Positions 34,908-44,689 are shown, counted from the stretch's first letter. The stretch: DNA of 64,000 nt from Afifellaceae bacterium (GCA_028284625.1 JANQRH010000028.1:62001-126000); one strand, 5' to 3'. Notes: generated by a model from the sequence alone, not told the origin. A program made the numbers and translations.

Positions 34908-35989
34908 GCATCCGCAACATGAAGCGCGCGCGGCAATTCGGAGAAGATTTCCGGGCCGTCGGAACGCAGGATGACGATCTCCTCCAGCCTTAGGCCGAAG
35001 CGCCCCGGCAGATAGATGCCCGGCTCGATGGAGAACACCATGCCCTCGTCGAGCACGGTCTCAGACGTTGCGGTGATGTAAGGCGGTTCATGCACCTCAA
35101 TGCCGAGACCGTGGCCGGTGCGGTGCACGAAATATTCGCCGTAGCCGGCCTCTGTGATGAGGTCGCGGGCGGCGGCGTCGACTGACTTTGCCTCGACCCC
35201 GGGCTTCGCGGCCGCGAGCCCCGCTTGGACGGCGGCCTCCACGATGGCGTGGATTTCGGCGTAGCCTTCCGGCGCGTGGCCGAGCGCTGCCATCCTCGTC
35301 ATGTCGGAGGGAAAGCCATCCTTGCGGCCGCCGATGTCGATGACGATGGCGTCGCCGGCTTCAAGTTTGCGCTCGCCGGTGGCGTGGTGGGGAAACGCGC
35401 CGTTGGGCCCGGAGCCGACGATGGAGAATTGCGGCTGGGCGCCTTCGCTTGCGAAATGCGCGCGAATGGCCGCCGCGACCTCAAGCTCCGTAACGCCTGG
35501 CTTCAAAGCGGCAAAGCCGGCTTGCATGGCGCGGTCGTTGATGAGGGCGTTCTCCTTCAGGAGCCGGTATTCGGTGTCGTCCTTCCGCATGCGGAGCGCG
35601 CCCACGGTATCCTCCGTGAAGCTCCGCCGAGCGTTGGGCAGGTTATCGAGCAGGAGCAGGGCGAAATCGGCGCGCATTGTCTCGTCGACCGCAACGGCGC
35701 GCGCACGATCTGCACTCGTGGCGGCAAGGGCTGCGTTCAGCGCATCCACCGGTCCGTCCGCGTCGGCCCATTCGTGAAAGGCGATGTCGGTTCGCTCGCG
35801 CGATCCTTCGGCGTTGAGCGCCGGCATGAGGAACGCTTCTTTCTCCACGCCGACAAGCAAGAGGCAGGGGCGCTCGTCGGGATGTGGATGGAAGCCGAGC
35901 AGCCAGTCGACATGCGGGCCGGGGCCGAGCGCGACGAGGTCGGTGCCGGTTTCACGCATCTTCGCGCGGAGTTTCTCCAGACGATCCAT
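34904..35989 (-). CDS. M24 family metallopeptidase (Xaa-Pro dipeptidase-like)
   Basis: A 361-residue pita-bread fold protein: an N-terminal creatinase-like domain (1-120) and a catalytic domain. All five metal ligands are visible: Asp in VIDIGGRKDG, Asp in FPSDMTR, His in GHGLGIEVHEPP, Glu in SIEPGIYLPG and Glu in LRLEEIVIL. That marks a peptidase rather than metal-free creatinase. It probably splits peptides or peptide-like imports of the Dpp transporter. Start ATG 35989, 12 bp after the MDR gene; it overlaps hyuB2 by 4 bp. Confidence 0.88.
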   Translation of the reverse strand: MDRLEKLRAKMRETGTDLVALGPGPHVDWLLGFHPHPDERPCLLLVGVEKEAFLMPALNAEGSRERTDIAFHEWADADGPVDALNAALAATSADRARAVAVDETMRADFALLLLDNLPNARRSFTEDTVGALRMRKDDTEYRLLKENALINDRAMQAGFAALKPGVTELEVAAAIRAHFASEGAQPQFSIVGSGPNGAFPHHATGERKLEAGDAIVIDIGGRKDGFPSDMTRMAALGHAPEGYAEIHAIVEAAVQAGLAAAKPGVEAKSVDAAARDLITEAGYGEYFVHRTGHGLGIEVHEPPYITATSETVLDEGMVFSIEPGIYLPGRFGLRLEEIVILRSDGPEIFSELPRALHVADA

Positions 35990-36001
35990 GAACCTCTCCC
36001 G

Positions 36002-37000
36002 CTAGAGCCCGGTTTCCACGACCACTTTGCCGTGGCTGGTCCTGGTGCCCCTCAAGTAGCGCCATGCGTCTTTGTAACCTTCCATCGGATACACGCGGTC
36101 GACGTTCGGCTTGAGCGAGCCATCGGCGATCGTCTTGTAGACATAGGCCTTGCCCCGCGCGTTCGCCGCATCGTCCTCGACGTAATTGAAGATCGAATAG
36201 GTGTGGAACCAGAGGCTTCGCTGGATCATGGGCAGGAAGGGGGGAACCGCATATTGCCCCGTCAAGCCGCCATAGAGGAACAGGATGCCCCCTTTGGCCA
36301 TGGCATTGGCGTAGCGGTCCATAAAGTCGGAGCCGACGGGGTCGAACGAGGCGTGCACGCCGACGCCATCGGTCACGTCGCGCAGGAAGCCCTCGATGTC
36401 TCCGCCGTCGTCGACAAAGACATGATGGGCGCCGCTGTCGAGGAGGTATTGCCTGTTCGCCTCCGACCGTGTGGTAGCGATCATGGTCGCGCCGCAGAGC
36501 CGCCCGATATGCAACGCCGCGTTCCCGGAGGTGCTGGTGCCGGCGGGAATGAGAATGTTCTTGCCGGGCGCCGCCTTTGCCAGCTCCACAATCGGGAAGT
36601 AGGCGGTCATGAACTGTATCCAGATGGACGCAGCCTCGGTCTTCGTCAGACCATCCGGCGCCTTGGTGATGTAGGCCTGGTCGATGAGCATCGTGTCAGC
36701 GCTGGTGCCACGCCGATCGTAGAAATAGGGCAAGGTGCAATAGCGCTCGCCGACCTCGATCCCCTCGACCTTTTCGCCGACGGCTTCCACGATGCCGGCT
36801 GCCTCACAGCCGATGCGCGCGGGGAAGGCGGAGAAGCTGAAGGAATAGCGATCGTTCATCAGGTCCTCGTCGCCCCAGTTGAGCGCAAAGGCCTCCACCC
36901 GAAGGCGCACGTCGGTCGGGCCGGGCTCCTCCATCGTGCACTCGACCAGCTCGAGCCCCTCATACCCGCCATAAGCGTTAATCACCCATTCCCTCGGCAT
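36002..37000 (-). CDS. Medium-chain dehydrogenase/reductase, zinc-free (quinone reductase-like)
   Basis: A 332-residue MDR protein. It has the FALNWGDEDLM segment near residue 38, a GCEAAGIVEAVGEKV motif near residue 64 and the nucleotide motif PAGTSTSGNAALHIGRLCGA near residue 150. No Cys cluster for structural zinc is present, so reductase activity on an enone or quinone is more likely than alcohol oxidation. It sits between the racemase and the M24 peptidase in the long operon. Confidence 0.82.
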   Translation of the reverse strand: MPREWVINAYGGYEGLELVECTMEEPGPTDVRLRVEAFALNWGDEDLMNDRYSFSFSAFPARIGCEAAGIVEAVGEKVEGIEVGERYCTLPYFYDRRGTSADTMLIDQAYITKAPDGLTKTEAASIWIQFMTAYFPIVELAKAAPGKNILIPAGTSTSGNAALHIGRLCGATMIATTRSEANRQYLLDSGAHHVFVDDGGDIEGFLRDVTDGVGVHASFDPVGSDFMDRYANAMAKGGILFLYGGLTGQYAVPPFLPMIQRSLWFHTYSIFNYVEDDAANARGKAYVYKTIADGSLKPNVDRVYPMEGYKDAWRYLRGTRTSHGKVVVETGL

Positions 37001-37069
37001 GGCTTCCTGTCCTTTCTTCTCGTCCTTGGCGTTGTTGACGGCTTTGAACTGCGTCAGTGCGGTGCAGCG

Positions 37070-37900
37070 TCAGGCCGCCAATGATGTTGCGCCGGGTTCG
37101 GCCTCAACGATGACGCGGTTGCCGAACGCCTCGCCGTCGTCGAAGCCGCCGAAGCGAGCGATTTCCTCTTCCGAGGGCGCTTCACACGACCATTTGCGGC
37201 TCGGCACCCAGCCGCATTGGCGCTTGAGGATGGCGGCGTATTCGGCGCGTTTCAGCGCGGCGATCGAGGGGTCGATCACCGGCACGCCGAGCGTCTGTGA
37301 CAATTCGCGATAGAAGCCGACCTCCAGCGTGCAGCCGAGGATGAGCGCCTCGGCGTAATCCTCTTCCACGGCCTTGCGGCCGGCTTCAGTGAGCCGCCGA
37401 TTGGTCTCGGCGTGATCGCGCTGAAAATCGTTCACGCCGAGCTCGACATGGTAGAAGCCGGCCAGCCGGTCGCGATGGCCATGCTCGTGAACGGTCGCCT
37501 GCATCTGGTTCACCCATTTGCGCCGGCCGACGATCACGCCGAAACGGTTGGCGAGGCTGGCGGCGATCTCGCAGGACGCCGCGCAGGGCGCGGTGACGAT
37601 CATGTCGCCGGAGATCTCGCGCGCGTCGTGTAGCGCGGTGTCATAGAAGCAGCCGATCGCAAAGCCGTCGAAGCCCTCGCGCGCGGCCGCCCTGACGGCG
37701 CGGATGATGCCGCGGGTAACGATCGCCTCATAGGAACGGAACTCGATGTGTGTGAATGCGCCGTCGTGATCGGGCAGGGAGGTGACGTGCACTTCCGTGC
37801 CGGGCAGCTTGTGGTCGGCGGCCATCTTGGCGAAGATGCCGTCATCCGCGCCGCGGTTGCCCACCGGGCTCAAATACATGATCTTTAGCGGTGCGTTCAT
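37070..37900 (-). CDS. Asp/Glu/hydantoin racemase family protein
   Basis: A 276-residue member of the Asp/Glu racemase superfamily. The two expected cysteines lie in FAIGCFYDTALHDAR (first half) and ALILGCTLEVGFY (second half), arranged as in two-cysteine racemases, hydantoin racemases and maleate isomerases. ATG 37900 follows AAGGAGGATGAC. Next to hydantoinase-like genes a hydantoin or amino-acid racemase is the first guess. The APCAASCEIAASLANRFGV segment resembles hydantoin racemases. Confidence 0.85.
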   Translation of the reverse strand: MNAPLKIMYLSPVGNRGADDGIFAKMAADHKLPGTEVHVTSLPDHDGAFTHIEFRSYEAIVTRGIIRAVRAAAREGFDGFAIGCFYDTALHDAREISGDMIVTAPCAASCEIAASLANRFGVIVGRRKWVNQMQATVHEHGHRDRLAGFYHVELGVNDFQRDHAETNRRLTEAGRKAVEEDYAEALILGCTLEVGFYRELSQTLGVPVIDPSIAALKRAEYAAILKRQCGWVPSRKWSCEAPSEEEIARFGGFDDGEAFGNRVIVEAEPGATSLAA

Positions 37901-37936
37901 GTCATCCTCCTTGTGCATGAGCCGGTATGTCGTCGG

Positions 37937-39598
37937 TCACACCGGGCCGTAAATCTCCTCGGCGCGTGCTTTCGTGATCAATCCATTCTTGATGTCGTCG
38001 CGGACGGCGTCGCGGTCGCGCTCCTTGGGGTCGCCCTGGCCACCGCCATTGCCGGTGACGACACGGATGACGTCGTCGACATGCGTGACCTTTCCGGAGA
38101 TGAAGGCGAACGTCTCCGGATCGCCATCCTTGGGGCGGAACTCGACGTAATTGGGCGAGCCATCCGCGCCGCCATCCACGCCCCAGGCCGGAAACTTCGA
38201 CCGCGTGTAGCCGACGGTAAGGAAGCCGTTGTCGGTGCGGATGCGGTAATCCATGACGATGCCGCGCCCGCCGGTATGCTTGCCTTCGCCGCCGGGCTCC
38301 ATGTTGAGTTCCATGCGGTCGACATAAAGGCCGTTACGGGCCTCGTTGATCTCGGCGGGACAGTTGAAGGTCTCGCCGTGGAAGCCGCAGAACATGGCGG
38401 AATTGCCGTCGCGAACGCGGCTCGCGCCCCAGCCGCCAAGCTGCGGCTCGATGATGGTGTATTGCCGACCCGTGTCGGGGTGGATGCCGCCGATAAACGT
38501 GCCGCACACGGATGCGAAATGGCCGGCAGCGAGGCGGTCGGGCATATGCGGCGCGAGGCAGCGCCACATGATGTCATAGACGCGCAATTCGATCTCGTAA
38601 TAGAAGCCGATCGGGGCCGGCTCCTTGGCGTGAAAGACGGAGCCCTCGCGGGTCAAGAGATTGATGGGGCGGAACGAGCCGCCATTGGCCGGCGAATAGG
38701 GATCGGTCAGCGACTTGAAGATCATCTGTGCCGCGACCATCACGCCGTCGCGGCTGGTGTTGACGGGATTGTCCGCCTGGTCGGGATTGTCGCGCAGGTC
38801 GACCGTGAACTGATCGTCGGCGATGGTGATCTTGACGTTGAAGATGCGTCCGTCGTCCTGCTCCTCCGATAGATCGAACGTGCCCTTGGGCAAGCCGGAG
38901 AGCGCCTTCAGCGACGCCTCTTCGCCATAGTCCATGAACGCGACCATGGCGTTATCAAAGGTGGCGACGCCGTATTTCTCCGCCAGCTCGCGCAGACGCC
39001 GATCGCCGACACGCACCGAAGCGATTGCTGCCCAGACGTCGCCTTCAAGCACGTCGGGCATGCGAGAATTGACCTTGATGATCTCCATCACCGGCTTGAT
39101 CGGCTCGCCCTTGGAGATGATTTTGATAGCCGGCAGGCGCAGGCCTTCTTGGAAGATCTCCGTGGCCTCGCCGGTCAGCGAGCCGGGGGCCATGCCGCCG
39201 ACATCCGAATTGTGGGCGATGTTGGCGGTCCAGGCGATGATACGGCCGCCGGCAAAGACCGGCATGGCGACGACGATGTCGTTGAGATGCGTGACGCCGC
39301 CATAATAGGGATCGTTGGTGGCGAACACATCGCCGGGCTCGATGCCGCCCGGCTTGTCGAACTTGGCGATGATCACCTTCACCGCCTTGTCGAGCACGCC
39401 GATGAAGGCGGGGATGCCGGCGCCGGAGGAGGCGAGTTCGCCCTTGGCGTCCATGATGCCGGTGCCCATGTCGAGTACCTCATAGATGATGGAGCTCATC
39501 GCGGTCTTCTTCATCGCCGCGAACATCTCGTCGGCGGCCGCCTGCAGTGAGTTCTGGATGATTTCCAGCGTGATCGGGTCGTTGGAGATTGCGCTCAT
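37937..39598 (-). CDS. hyuB: Hydantoinase B/oxoprolinase-type subunit (HyuB1)
   Basis: A 553-residue HyuB-family protein beginning SNDPITLEIIQNSLQAAADE, the standard family N-terminus. Conserved stretches include FATNDPYYGGVTHLNDIVV and a glycine-rich C-terminal region (GEGKHTGGRGIVMDYR, VTGNGGGQGDPKERD). It lies 11 bp after hyuA and should form the heteromer with it. The complex would cleave a cyclic amide or carboxylate at the cost of ATP. ATG 39598 follows GAGGATCGG. Confidence 0.92.
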   Translation of the reverse strand: MSAISNDPITLEIIQNSLQAAADEMFAAMKKTAMSSIIYEVLDMGTGIMDAKGELASSGAGIPAFIGVLDKAVKVIIAKFDKPGGIEPGDVFATNDPYYGGVTHLNDIVVAMPVFAGGRIIAWTANIAHNSDVGGMAPGSLTGEATEIFQEGLRLPAIKIISKGEPIKPVMEIIKVNSRMPDVLEGDVWAAIASVRVGDRRLRELAEKYGVATFDNAMVAFMDYGEEASLKALSGLPKGTFDLSEEQDDGRIFNVKITIADDQFTVDLRDNPDQADNPVNTSRDGVMVAAQMIFKSLTDPYSPANGGSFRPINLLTREGSVFHAKEPAPIGFYYEIELRVYDIMWRCLAPHMPDRLAAGHFASVCGTFIGGIHPDTGRQYTIIEPQLGGWGASRVRDGNSAMFCGFHGETFNCPAEINEARNGLYVDRMELNMEPGGEGKHTGGRGIVMDYRIRTDNGFLTVGYTRSKFPAWGVDGGADGSPNYVEFRPKDGDPETFAFISGKVTHVDDVIRVVTGNGGGQGDPKERDRDAVRDDIKNGLITKARAEEIYGPV

Positions 39599-39609
39599 GG
39601 GTCCGATCC

Positions 39610-41682
39610 TCAATTCGCCATGTCGATATGGATGTTGCCGTAGCCGTCGACCTCGGCGCGGTTGCCGGGATGCAGCACGACGGTCATGCCGGGGTCCTCA
39701 ACGATCGCCGGGCCGCTCAGCACCATGCCCGGCGTCAGCTTCGTACCATCGTAGATGTCGGCTTCGTGAATGCCTTCAAGCGCGTAATCGACCGCGCGTT
39801 TGCCCTTCAGCGCCGGCGCGGGATCGGCATCGCCGCGCGGCGCTTCCGTCATGGTGAGCTTGCCGACCTCCGCTGACGCGATGAGGTGTATGCCCACCAT
39901 CTCAACGGGCGCGTCGAGCCGGTATGTGTATTCGCGCTCGTAGGTCTCGTGGAAATCGGCCTCGATCTTAGCGAGGTTCTCCGCGGTGACGGCGCCGTCG
40001 AGCAGCACTTCGGTGGTGTGCTCCTGGTTCTGATAGCGGAACTTGCCGAAGCGCACGAATTTTATCCGCTCCGGCTCGACGCCCTCATCGCCGAATTGCT
40101 GTCTGGCGACGGCTTCGGTGTCGGCGAAGGTCTGCTCGATCGTCGCCTCTGAGCCCTTCTGCAGATCGACCAGCCTGGTGACGAAATAGTCGCGCCTGAG
40201 GTCCGACATCATCATGCCCCAGGCGGAGAAGACCGGCGCGCCTGCAGGCACGACCACCTTCTTCACGCCAAGCTCCGCGGCAAGCGCCATCGCGTGCATC
40301 GCGCCGCCGCCGCCAAAGGCGACGAGCACGAAGTCGCGCGGATCGAAGCCGCGATTGAGCGACACAAGCTTCAGCGCGTTGACCATGTTGTTGTTGGCAA
40401 TGCGGATGATGCCACGCGCCGCCTCGTCGGCGTCGACGCCGAGCTTCTGGCCGACATTATTGATCGCGGTCTCGGCGGCCGCCATGTCGGCGTCGATCTC
40501 GCCGCCGCAGAAATAGTCGCGGTTGATGCGACCGAGCCAGAGATTGGCGTCGGTGGTGGTGGCTTCGGTGCCGCCTTTGCCGTAGGCGGCGGGGCCGGGC
40601 AGCGCGCCGGCCGATTGCGGTCCGACATGCAGCTTGCCGAAATCGTCGACCCAGGCGATGGAGCCGCCACCATTGCCGATCTCCACAAGATCGACCACCG
40701 GAACCATGATCGGATAGCCGGCGGAGGTGCGGTCGCGCTCGATCCAGTAATCCGTCATGATGCGGACTTGGCCGTTCTCAATCAGCGAGCACTTTGCCGT
40801 GGTGCCGCCGATGTCGAGGGCGAGCACATTCGGCTCGCCTATCAGCCGACCAAGTTCCGCTGCACCCCAGAAGCCTGACGCGGGTCCGGACTCCACCATG
40901 GTGATCGGGATGCGCGCCACGGACTCAAGTGAATCCACGCCGCAATTGGACTGCATGATGTAAGGGCTGCCCGTGAAACCCTTGGCCTTTAGGCCATCGT
41001 TGAGGCGGCGCAGATAGCGCTCCGCAGTGGGCTGCACATAGGCGGAGAGCACCGCCGTGTTGGTGCGCTCATATTCGCGCCATTCGCGGGTGATCTGGTG
41101 CGAGGACACCACCGAAGCCTCCGGCCACAGCTCGTGCACTTTCGCCAGCGTTGCCTGCTCGTGCGACGGGTTGGCGTAGGAATGCAGGAAGCAGACGGCG
41201 ATCGCCTCCACGCCTTCGGAACGAAAGTCCTCCAAAATGCCCGGCAATGGTGAAAGATCGAGCGGCGCCATCTCCTCGCCGCGATAGCTCATCCGCCCCG
41301 GCAGCTCGCGGCGGAGATAGCGCGGCACAAATGGCTTCGGCTTCTCATAGTGCAGATTGAAGAAGTCGGGCCGGTTGCCGCGTGCGATCTCCAGCGTGTC
41401 GCGAAAGCCTTCGGTCGTGATCAGGCCGACGGTGCCGCCCTTGCGTTCCGTCAGCGCGTTAATGACGACGGTGGTGCCGTGCGCCAGAAAATCGACGGTC
41501 GCCGGGTCGACGCCGCCTTTCTCAAGGACGTTCAGCACGCCGCGTTCGAAATCGGGCGGTGTGGTGTCGGATTTCGCCGTGACGACGGTCGAGCGACCGT
41601 TATCGGGATCGGTTTCAAAGCAGACCAGATCGGTGAACGTGCCGCCGACATCGGTTGCCACACGTATTGTCTTGCCAGCCAC
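39610..41682 (-). CDS. hyuA: Hydantoinase A/oxoprolinase N-type ATPase subunit (HyuA)
   Basis: A 690-residue HyuA-family subunit of the actin-like ATPase fold. Nucleotide motifs are VATDVGGTFTDLVCF at the N-terminus, HGTTVVINALTERKG near residue 70 and VLALDIGGTTAKCSLIENG near residue 290. It phosphorylates or activates the cyclic amide, and HyuB completes hydrolysis. Family members act on hydantoins, N-methylhydantoin, 5-oxoproline or ketone carboxylation. It starts at a GTG whose first base is the last base of the GAF gene's TAG stop, so translation is coupled. It is the only HyuA in the window for two HyuB. Confidence 0.93.
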   Translation of the reverse strand: MAGKTIRVATDVGGTFTDLVCFETDPDNGRSTVVTAKSDTTPPDFERGVLNVLEKGGVDPATVDFLAHGTTVVINALTERKGGTVGLITTEGFRDTLEIARGNRPDFFNLHYEKPKPFVPRYLRRELPGRMSYRGEEMAPLDLSPLPGILEDFRSEGVEAIAVCFLHSYANPSHEQATLAKVHELWPEASVVSSHQITREWREYERTNTAVLSAYVQPTAERYLRRLNDGLKAKGFTGSPYIMQSNCGVDSLESVARIPITMVESGPASGFWGAAELGRLIGEPNVLALDIGGTTAKCSLIENGQVRIMTDYWIERDRTSAGYPIMVPVVDLVEIGNGGGSIAWVDDFGKLHVGPQSAGALPGPAAYGKGGTEATTTDANLWLGRINRDYFCGGEIDADMAAAETAINNVGQKLGVDADEAARGIIRIANNNMVNALKLVSLNRGFDPRDFVLVAFGGGGAMHAMALAAELGVKKVVVPAGAPVFSAWGMMMSDLRRDYFVTRLVDLQKGSEATIEQTFADTEAVARQQFGDEGVEPERIKFVRFGKFRYQNQEHTTEVLLDGAVTAENLAKIEADFHETYEREYTYRLDAPVEMVGIHLIASAEVGKLTMTEAPRGDADPAPALKGKRAVDYALEGIHEADIYDGTKLTPGMVLSGPAIVEDPGMTVVLHPGNRAEVDGYGNIHIDMAN

Positions 41683-42185
41683 TAGAGGCCTCCCTGGTCG
41701 ATCGTGCGTTGCAGAAGAAAACAGGCCGCGCCGGGAAGTTTCAGCGCCTCCGATGCGGTGATCCGCTCCGTCGTATAGTGCCCGGCGGCGTCAAGGCAGT
41801 TGATGGTGCCGAGAAACCGGCCGGCGACGACGATCGGAACGTTAATGACGGATTCGCAACCGAGCGAACGGATCAGTTCGTAGTCGGGAAACACGTTGGC
41901 AATCGCCTCGATCGTATTGGCCGTAAATGTCCTGCCTTCGCCGATGACCTGGCGGGTCCAATCGTTCTCCTCGACCTGCTTGCGGCCGGAAACCGGATAG
42001 GCATCCGGCATGTTGGAGAAGGTACGGCAGGCCTCGTGCGTCGCCATGTCAAAAATCATCAGCGTGAACAGCCGGTGGCCGATGAGGGCGCGCGAGTGAT
42101 TGCAGAGCGCCTCGAATGCGGTCTCTGGCTGGCCGTCGGGTGCGGCGAGCGCCGCCGCCATGCCGGAGAGGTCGCTGTCAGCCAT
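41682..42185 (-). CDS. Stand-alone GAF domain protein
   Basis: A 167-residue single GAF domain from about residue 20 to 160. It shows the FTLMIFDMATHEACRTFSN first strands and the INVPIVVAGRFLGTINCLDAAGHY core that typify GAF folds. It has no kinase, cyclase or HTH partner. Its gene overlaps the Dpp ATPase gene by 8 bp at its start and hyuA by 1 bp at its end. Such tight packing suggests a ligand sensor or accessory subunit for the hydantoinase complex (inference). ATG 42185 follows GGGAATTG. Confidence 0.82.
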   Translation of the reverse strand: MADSDLSGMAAALAAPDGQPETAFEALCNHSRALIGHRLFTLMIFDMATHEACRTFSNMPDAYPVSGRKQVEENDWTRQVIGEGRTFTANTIEAIANVFPDYELIRSLGCESVINVPIVVAGRFLGTINCLDAAGHYTTERITASEALKLPGAACFLLQRTIDQGGL

Positions 42186-42984
42186 GATCAATTCCCGCAA
42201 GTTGCTCGCGCAGACGCACCTCGTCGTTGCCGACGACCGGGACGGCGGAGATGAGGCTTCGCGTATATTCAGCCGACGGTTCGGCGAAGAGCCGTTGGGG
42301 TGTGTCCAATTCCACAAGCTTGCCCTTCTCGAAGACGGCGACGCGGTCGGCGATGTTGCGCACCACGGCCAGATCGTGGGTGATGAAGATGTAGGTCAGG
42401 CTGCGCTGCGCGCGCAGCTGCTGCAGCAGCTTCAGGATGCGCGCCTGCACCAGAACGTCCAAAGCCGAGGTCGGCTCGTCGAGAACGACGAGCTCCGACT
42501 CGCAGGCTAGCGCGCGGGCGATTGCGACGCGCTGGCGCTGACCTCCCGACAATGCAGCCGGTGAGCGCCCGGCGAAGTCGTCGGGCAGTCCGACTTCCTC
42601 CAACAGCGCGCCGATGCGGTCGCGGCGATCTCCAGCCGCGCCGATCTTGTGGACGTCGAGCGGAAGGCGAAGCGATGCGCCGATGGAGCGCTTCGGGTTG
42701 AGCGAAGAAAGCGGGTTCTGCTGGACGAGCTGGATGGCCCGGCGATGCGACAGGTCACGCCTGGCCGGCAGCTCTGCGCCGCGATAGGTGAGCGTGCCGT
42801 CGGAGGGGGGATAGATGCCGAGCACCATGTTGGCGATGGTGCTCTTGCCCGATCCGGACTCGCCGACGATGGCCAGGCACTCGCCTTCGGCAACGTCGAA
42901 TGACACATCATCGACGGCCCGGATTTCGTGGTTGCCGAGGCGGAAGGTCTTCGAGACATGGCTGACGGAGAGGAGCGGGTTCAT
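42178..42984 (-). CDS. Peptide ABC transporter ATP-binding protein (DppF/OppF-like)
   Basis: A 268-residue ATPase with Walker [10 protein letters not shown], the Q-loop, signature LSGGQRQRVAIARAL and Walker B LVVLDEPTS. It ends with the oligopeptide-type C-terminal tail (LFAEPSAEYTRSLISAVP). It powers import together with the second ATPase gene at 42981, which it overlaps by 4 bp. Confidence 0.92.
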   Translation of the reverse strand: MNPLLSVSHVSKTFRLGNHEIRAVDDVSFDVAEGECLAIVGESGSGKSTIANMVLGIYPPSDGTLTYRGAELPARRDLSHRRAIQLVQQNPLSSLNPKRSIGASLRLPLDVHKIGAAGDRRDRIGALLEEVGLPDDFAGRSPAALSGGQRQRVAIARALACESELVVLDEPTSALDVLVQARILKLLQQLRAQRSLTYIFITHDLAVVRNIADRVAVFEKGKLVELDTPQRLFAEPSAEYTRSLISAVPVVGNDEVRLREQLAGIDHG

Positions 42985-43859
42985 GCGACGGCCTGCCTGT
43001 CGTGATCGACCATCGGCTCGGCGAAGGCTTCCGATGCTTCCTCCACATCGGCGACGCCGCCACCGGTGATTTTTGGCACCGCCGCCATCAGCGCGCGAGT
43101 ATAGGGGTGGCCGGGATTGCCGAAGAGCGCCTGCGTGCGCCCTTTCTCCACGATGCGGCCTTTGTAGATGACGTAGACCCGGTCGGCGAATTCGCGCACG
43201 ACGCCGAGATTGTGCGAGATGAAAAGCACCGAGGTTTCGTGCTCGGCCACCAGATCGTGCATCAGCGTCAGCGTCTGCGCCTGCACGGTGACGTCGAGCG
43301 CGGTGCCCGGCTCATCGGCAATCAGCAAAGACGGCTCGTTGGCGAGCGCCATTGCGATCATCACGCGCTGGTTCATGCCGCCGGAGAGCTGGAAGGGATA
43401 GGAATCGAGCACGCGGTCCGGCTCAGTGATTGAGACATCGCCCAGCATCTTGGCGGCCATGGCGCGCGATTCCGCCGCGCCGAGCGTGGGGAGCGCGCGT
43501 TTTTGCACTTCATGGAACTGCGTGGCGATCGTGTAGACCGGGTTCAGCGACGAGGTCGGGTCCTGGAAAATCATCGACATCTTCGTGCCGCGCAGGTCGT
43601 GGCGCGCCGCGGCCGAAAGCGTCGTCAGGTCGGTTCCTTCAAAGAGCAACTCGCCTGAGACATGCGCGCTGCGAAGCTCCTGCAACAGGCCGAGCACGAT
43701 GCGGGCGGTGACCGATTTGCCGGAGCCGGACTCGCCGACCAGCGCCACGCGTTCGCCGCGGTCAATGTGCAGCGAGATGCCGTGCAGCACTTCAACCGTG
43801 CCGACATAGCCCCTGAAGGAGAGGTAGAGGTCGCGGATGTCGAGGGTCGCGACGCTCAT
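42981..43859 (-). CDS. Peptide ABC transporter ATP-binding protein (DppD/OppD-like)
   Basis: A 292-residue ATPase: Walker [10 protein letters not shown], signature [15 protein letters not shown], Walker [14 protein letters not shown]. The usual Thr after DEP is Gly here. It has the OppD-type C-terminal extension. It overlaps the DppC gene and the DppF gene by 4 bp each, which is translational coupling throughout. Confidence 0.92.
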   Translation of the reverse strand: MSVATLDIRDLYLSFRGYVGTVEVLHGISLHIDRGERVALVGESGSGKSVTARIVLGLLQELRSAHVSGELLFEGTDLTTLSAAARHDLRGTKMSMIFQDPTSSLNPVYTIATQFHEVQKRALPTLGAAESRAMAAKMLGDVSITEPDRVLDSYPFQLSGGMNQRVMIAMALANEPSLLIADEPGTALDVTVQAQTLTLMHDLVAEHETSVLFISHNLGVVREFADRVYVIYKGRIVEKGRTQALFGNPGHPYTRALMAAVPKITGGGVADVEEASEAFAEPMVDHDRQAVA

Positions 43860-44689
43860 TGATCCGCCCCCAGAATTTCACGGAGCGCATCGCCGACCAG
43901 ATTGAAGCCGAAAACGGCGGCCAGGATCGCGAGCCCGGGAAACACCGTCAGCCACCAGGAATCGGGCAAATACTTCGCGCCGTCGGCGACCATGGAGCCG
44001 AGGTCGGGCGTCGGCGGCTGCACGCCGAGGCCGAGGAAAGACAAGGACGACGCGATGATGATGACGAAGCCGAGGTCCAGCGTCATCTTGGTGATGATCG
44101 CCGGCACGCAGTTCGGCAGGATCTCGCGGAAGATGACGTGGAGCTTCGAGGCGCCGATGACCTCCGCGGCAAGGACGTAGCCTTCTTCCTTCTCCGCGCG
44201 CGTGATGTTGTAGACGAGGCGCGTATACCAGGGCCACCACATGGCGGTGACGGCCATCATGCCGTTAAGCAATGTCGGCTCCAGCACGCCCATGATCGAC
44301 ATCGCGAGCACTAGAGGCGGGACCGACAGGAAGACATCGGTGACGCGCATCAGCGCATATTCGGTCCAGCCGCCAAGATAGCCGGCGACCAGCCCGACGG
44401 TGACGCCGATCGGCACGGCGATCGCCAGGACGACGATCCCGAGGATCAAAGAGATCCGGTAGGCGTAGACAATGCGCGAGAACATGTCGCGGCCGACGAG
44501 ATCGGTGCCGAAGATGTAGGGCCATTCCGGCGCCTTGTTGAAATTGGCGAAATCGACGACCGCACCCTTGTGATCGGGGAAGGGCACGATGAAATCGGCG
44601 AAGATGGCCGACAGCACGACGATCGTCACCAGCGTGACGCCGAGCAGCGACAATGGGTTCTGCAGCAATATGGCGATGGTGCGCCTCAT
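43856..44689 (-). CDS. Peptide ABC transporter permease (DppC-like)
   Basis: A 277-residue permease with six helices. The N-terminal OppC-type segment (PLSLLGVTLVTIVVLSAIFA) is present, as is the EAA coupling loop near residue 190 (AAEVIGASKLHVIFREILPN). The ATG at 44689 overlaps the dppB stop by 4 bp; the much longer open frame upstream is antisense/out-of-register sequence of dppB and not part of the gene. Confidence 0.92.
   Translation of the reverse strand: MRRTIAILLQNPLSLLGVTLVTIVVLSAIFADFIVPFPDHKGAVVDFANFNKAPEWPYIFGTDLVGRDMFSRIVYAYRISLILGIVVLAIAVPIGVTVGLVAGYLGGWTEYALMRVTDVFLSVPPLVLAMSIMGVLEPTLLNGMMAVTAMWWPWYTRLVYNITRAEKEEGYVLAAEVIGASKLHVIFREILPNCVPAIITKMTLDLGFVIIIASSLSFLGLGVQPPTPDLGSMVADGAKYLPDSWWLTVFPGLAILAAVFGFNLVGDALREILGADQ

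Noticed and set aside
35225..37084. A 619-codon rightward open frame opposite the M24, MDR and racemase genes
   Set aside because: Mirror image of GC-rich codon use; the opposite strand encodes three conserved enzymes with all motifs, while this frame shows no known domain.
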